A stretch of DNA of 6,888 nt from Spirochaetaceae bacterium (lineage in GTDB: Bacteria; Spirochaetota; Spirochaetia; Treponematales; Breznakiellaceae), in contig JAIRTD010000177.1 of the NCBI GenBank assembly GCA_031255115.1, positions 1 through 6,888 on the forward strand. The letters are read 5' to 3'. Within the stretch, counting starts at the first letter, position 1. Each line of letters starts with the position of its first letter. Of this stretch, positions 5,470-6,888 are shown in pieces. The translations under genes and the position numbers were made by a program. The notes below the pieces were generated by a model. That model was not told where the DNA came from. It was given only the letters and a program-made list of their open reading frames with translations, and did no database searches.

Positions 5470-6619
5470 ACAAGATACAAATGATCAGGGAATTGTTCTG
5501 CAGGTGGTTTACCACCTTGCCAGAGTCAAGCCGGGACGGAAAGATTTCGCCCCCTGAGTACACAAAATGATAGGGCGTGTCCCCAAGACATTCCTTTGCC
5601 TTTTCGTGTTCGGCAAGGGGCTGCATGCCCAGCACCAGATTGCGGCCGCCGCAGGAGTACATCAGCATACCCCGTCCCCTGGCCGAGGCAAAGGCTTCCC
5701 GCACCTTGCCCCCGGTAGAATTTATCACATCCTCAAAACCCATAACGCCCAGGGCAAAATTTGAATTAACCGGAACCGCGCCGCCGAGTATCAGGGCCCC
5801 TTCTTCGGTAGCGCCAAAACAGGCCCGGACCAGAATGGAACCGTCTTCAAGATAAACGATAAAGGGCATGGACGCGATGCCCAGCGCGTCGCCGTCTTTG
5901 GCAAGATTAATGGATTCAAGATACTTTACCGCGGGAATATTGTTTATGGTTTTAAGAATATTACGGTCAACCTCCGTTATGACCGCCTTTTGCTTTAAGA
6001 TATTTTCTTCGCTGACAGAAACGCTTAAAAATTCCGGCTCAACGCCGCCCCCGACAAGCGCCAGGGCCATGGACGCGGGATAGGATTCGCCATTGAAAAA
6101 TATGGCGGTTTTGCTAAAATCCGGCTCATTGGATATGGCCACGGTCCCGAAGGCGGGAATGCCGCCGGAGAGGGCGTCGAGCTTTTCGACAAATTCATCA
6201 CCGCCCACCTTGAGCAGGAAGGGAACAAAGGGCATCAGCATGACCGGTTTTTCGCCAAGGCCGGTCATGACCTTATTGTAGAGTTCCGTAAGAGGCCCGT
6301 CGACAGAACCGGTAATGGGAGCGGAAACGCCGCTTGCAAAACACACCTCGTCGCTGGTCAGCACGGTTACCAAAAGCCCCATCTGGCTCATACTTGAGGA
6401 TATCGAAGCGCTCATGGTAGTAGAGCCCAGGCTGTCAAAGGGAAGCTTTTTGCCAAGAGCCTTGACCACTCCACTGTCAACAAAATCGCTAAAACAGTGT
6501 ATGATTCCCAGAGAATGGGCCAAAAGACTGCGGTCCAGATCAAGCTGTTCCAAAAGTTCCGACACGGCCAGATTTACATCGTCAATTTCTTCGGTAAACG
6601 CGGTAAGCATTCTGATCAT
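5468..6619 (-). CDS. FIST-domain sensor protein (FIST N and FIST C; NosP-like candidate)
   Basis: 383 residues from ATG 6619, which has AAGGAG six bases upstream; the frame extends to ATG 6694 without a good ribosome-binding site. The protein fits the FIST family (intracellular signal transduction, cytoplasmic). The N-terminal half has LGSTTMSASISSSM (64-77), matching the family's Gly-Cys-x-Thr-Ala-Gly type motif, and the strand pattern that follows. The FIST C part has MLMYSCGGRN (318-327) and ends with YSGGEIFP (354-361) and NNSLIICIL, as in the family. There are no membrane segments or signal peptide. Its gene immediately precedes a hybrid histidine kinase in one operon. In Pseudomonas, Vibrio and Legionella, NosP FIST proteins bind haem, sense nitric oxide and modulate an adjacent hybrid kinase such as NahK. 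A ligand cannot be read from the sequence. Candidate ligating residues are His35, His41, His338, His351 and His372. FIST assignment is good; NO sensing is inferred from context. Confidence 0.88.
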   Translation of the reverse strand: MIRMLTAFTEEIDDVNLAVSELLEQLDLDRSLLAHSLGIIHCFSDFVDSGVVKALGKKLPFDSLGSTTMSASISSSMSQMGLLVTVLTSDEVCFASGVSAPITGSVDGPLTELYNKVMTGLGEKPVMLMPFVPFLLKVGGDEFVEKLDALSGGIPAFGTVAISNEPDFSKTAIFFNGESYPASMALALVGGGVEPEFLSVSVSEENILKQKAVITEVDRNILKTINNIPAVKYLESINLAKDGDALGIASMPFIVYLEDGSILVRACFGATEEGALILGGAVPVNSNFALGVMGFEDVINSTGGKVREAFASARGRGMLMYSCGGRNLVLGMQPLAEHEKAKECLGDTPYHFVYSGGEIFPSRLDSGKVVNHLQNNSLIICIL

Positions 6620-6625
6620 TTTTCG

Positions 6626-6631
6626 CTCCTT
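6626..6631 (-). promoter_or_regulatory. Ribosome-binding site deciding the FIST start
   Basis: AAGGAG on the minus strand followed by CGAAAA and ATG at 6619. This favours a 383-residue protein over the 408-residue reading from 6694, whose extra 25 residues (basic, starting MSAIINNPAPRGRG) look like leader sequence. Confidence 0.75.
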
Positions 6632-6694
6632 GATTCGTTGCGAAAGGTCCATACCCCGGCCCCTTGGGGCGGGGTTGTTGATTATCGCAGACAT

Positions 6695-6760
6695 CCGGCA
6701 CTTTCTAATTTTATCATCTGTGTACTTGTTTTGTATACACCAACCATGGGAAGGCCCAAA
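6695..6760 (-). promoter_or_regulatory. Probable promoter region of the FIST-kinase operon
   Basis: This AT-rich stretch upstream of the operon contains, on the minus strand, TAAAAT (6713 to 6708) and TATACA (6737 to 6732) as possible -10 elements. Neither has a convincing -35. A dyad GTGTA-N11-TACAC (6720-6740) overlaps the second. The promoter probably lies here, but its exact position is not supported. Confidence 0.25.
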
Positions 6761-6828
6761 AGCCGCTATTCATCTACCTATATTGAAGCATAACAGGAGG
6801 ATGGAAGAATCAACAAGCTCGCGGTAGA

Positions 6829-6875
6829 GTTCGAACCGCGGGTTTCGAGCCATAGGCTTCGAACCGGAGCTTCGG
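6829..6875 (+). repeat. Short repeat with a 14-nt period containing TTCGA
   Basis: GTTCGAACCGCGGG (6829-6842), TTTCGAGCCATAGG (6843-6856) and CTTCGAACCGGAGC (6857-6870) are three successive 14-nt units, followed by the beginning of a fourth (TTCGG). TTCGA starts at 6830, 6844 and 6858. The bases also fold: CGCGGT at 6820-6825 pairs with ACCGCG at 6835-6840, and 6841-6851 pairs with 6855-6865 (10 of 11 positions counting G-U) around an ATA loop. It is non-coding as far as can be seen. Confidence 0.6.
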
Positions 6876-6888
6876 CGGGGTATTATTC

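Noticed and set aside
5460..5480. TTG at 5480 as the kinase start
   Set aside because: It would overlap the FIST gene and lacks a positioned ribosome-binding site, while ATG 5459 has AGGAA five bases upstream.
6801..6827. ATG preceded directly by AGGAGG, encoding eight residues then TAG
   Set aside because: There is no spacer between AGGAGG and ATG, and the eight-residue product has no support as a leader peptide.
6820..6865. TTCGAA motifs resembling the T-loop of a tRNA
   Set aside because: The flanking 5-bp stems do not pair as a T-arm, and no acceptor stem, D-arm or anticodon arm can be formed.

Overview
The window (about 54% GC by eye) reads as a chromosomal stretch of a host-associated spirochaete, most likely a Treponema of the termite-gut type. 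This rests on recalled protein character (a LysM-bearing MltD-like transglycosylase, a FIST/hybrid-kinase pair, Treponema-like intergenic repeats) and on mixed ATG/TTG starts. It is an inference, not a proven assignment.

Layout. (1) Positions 1-96 may hold the first 32 codons of a minus-strand gene leaving the window. (2) 102-2371, plus strand: a membrane-bound lytic murein transglycosylase with two LysM domains, whose true 5' end is not evident, followed 2 nt later by an exported protein of unknown function. The two form a likely envelope operon. (3) 2421-2984, minus strand, convergent: a typical 2-Cys peroxiredoxin (AhpC) with a strong ribosome-binding site and an AT-rich upstream region carrying two palindromes that resemble Fur/PerR-type operators. 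(4) 3064-3293: a GC-rich, gene-free stretch with strong inverted repeats. (5) 3294-6619, minus strand: a two-gene operon of a FIST sensor protein followed 8 nt later by a cytoplasmic hybrid histidine kinase (coiled coil, PAS, HisKA, HATPase, REC, HPt). (6) 6620-6888: upstream region of that operon, ending in a short 14-nt-period repeat that runs towards the window end.

How the genes work together. The transglycosylase and its partner act in the periplasm on peptidoglycan or the envelope. AhpC removes peroxides in the cytoplasm. The FIST protein and kinase form a sensory module: in other bacteria FIST proteins (NosP) bind haem, sense nitric oxide and control an adjacent hybrid kinase. The kinase here holds a complete His-Asp-His relay, so an unlinked response regulator must be the output. 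No mobile element, CRISPR array, tRNA or rRNA was found.

The most useful leads are the NosP/NahK-like pair, the paired palindromes in front of ahpC, the missing signal-peptide region of the transglycosylase, and two unexplained repeat or hairpin-rich intergenic segments.
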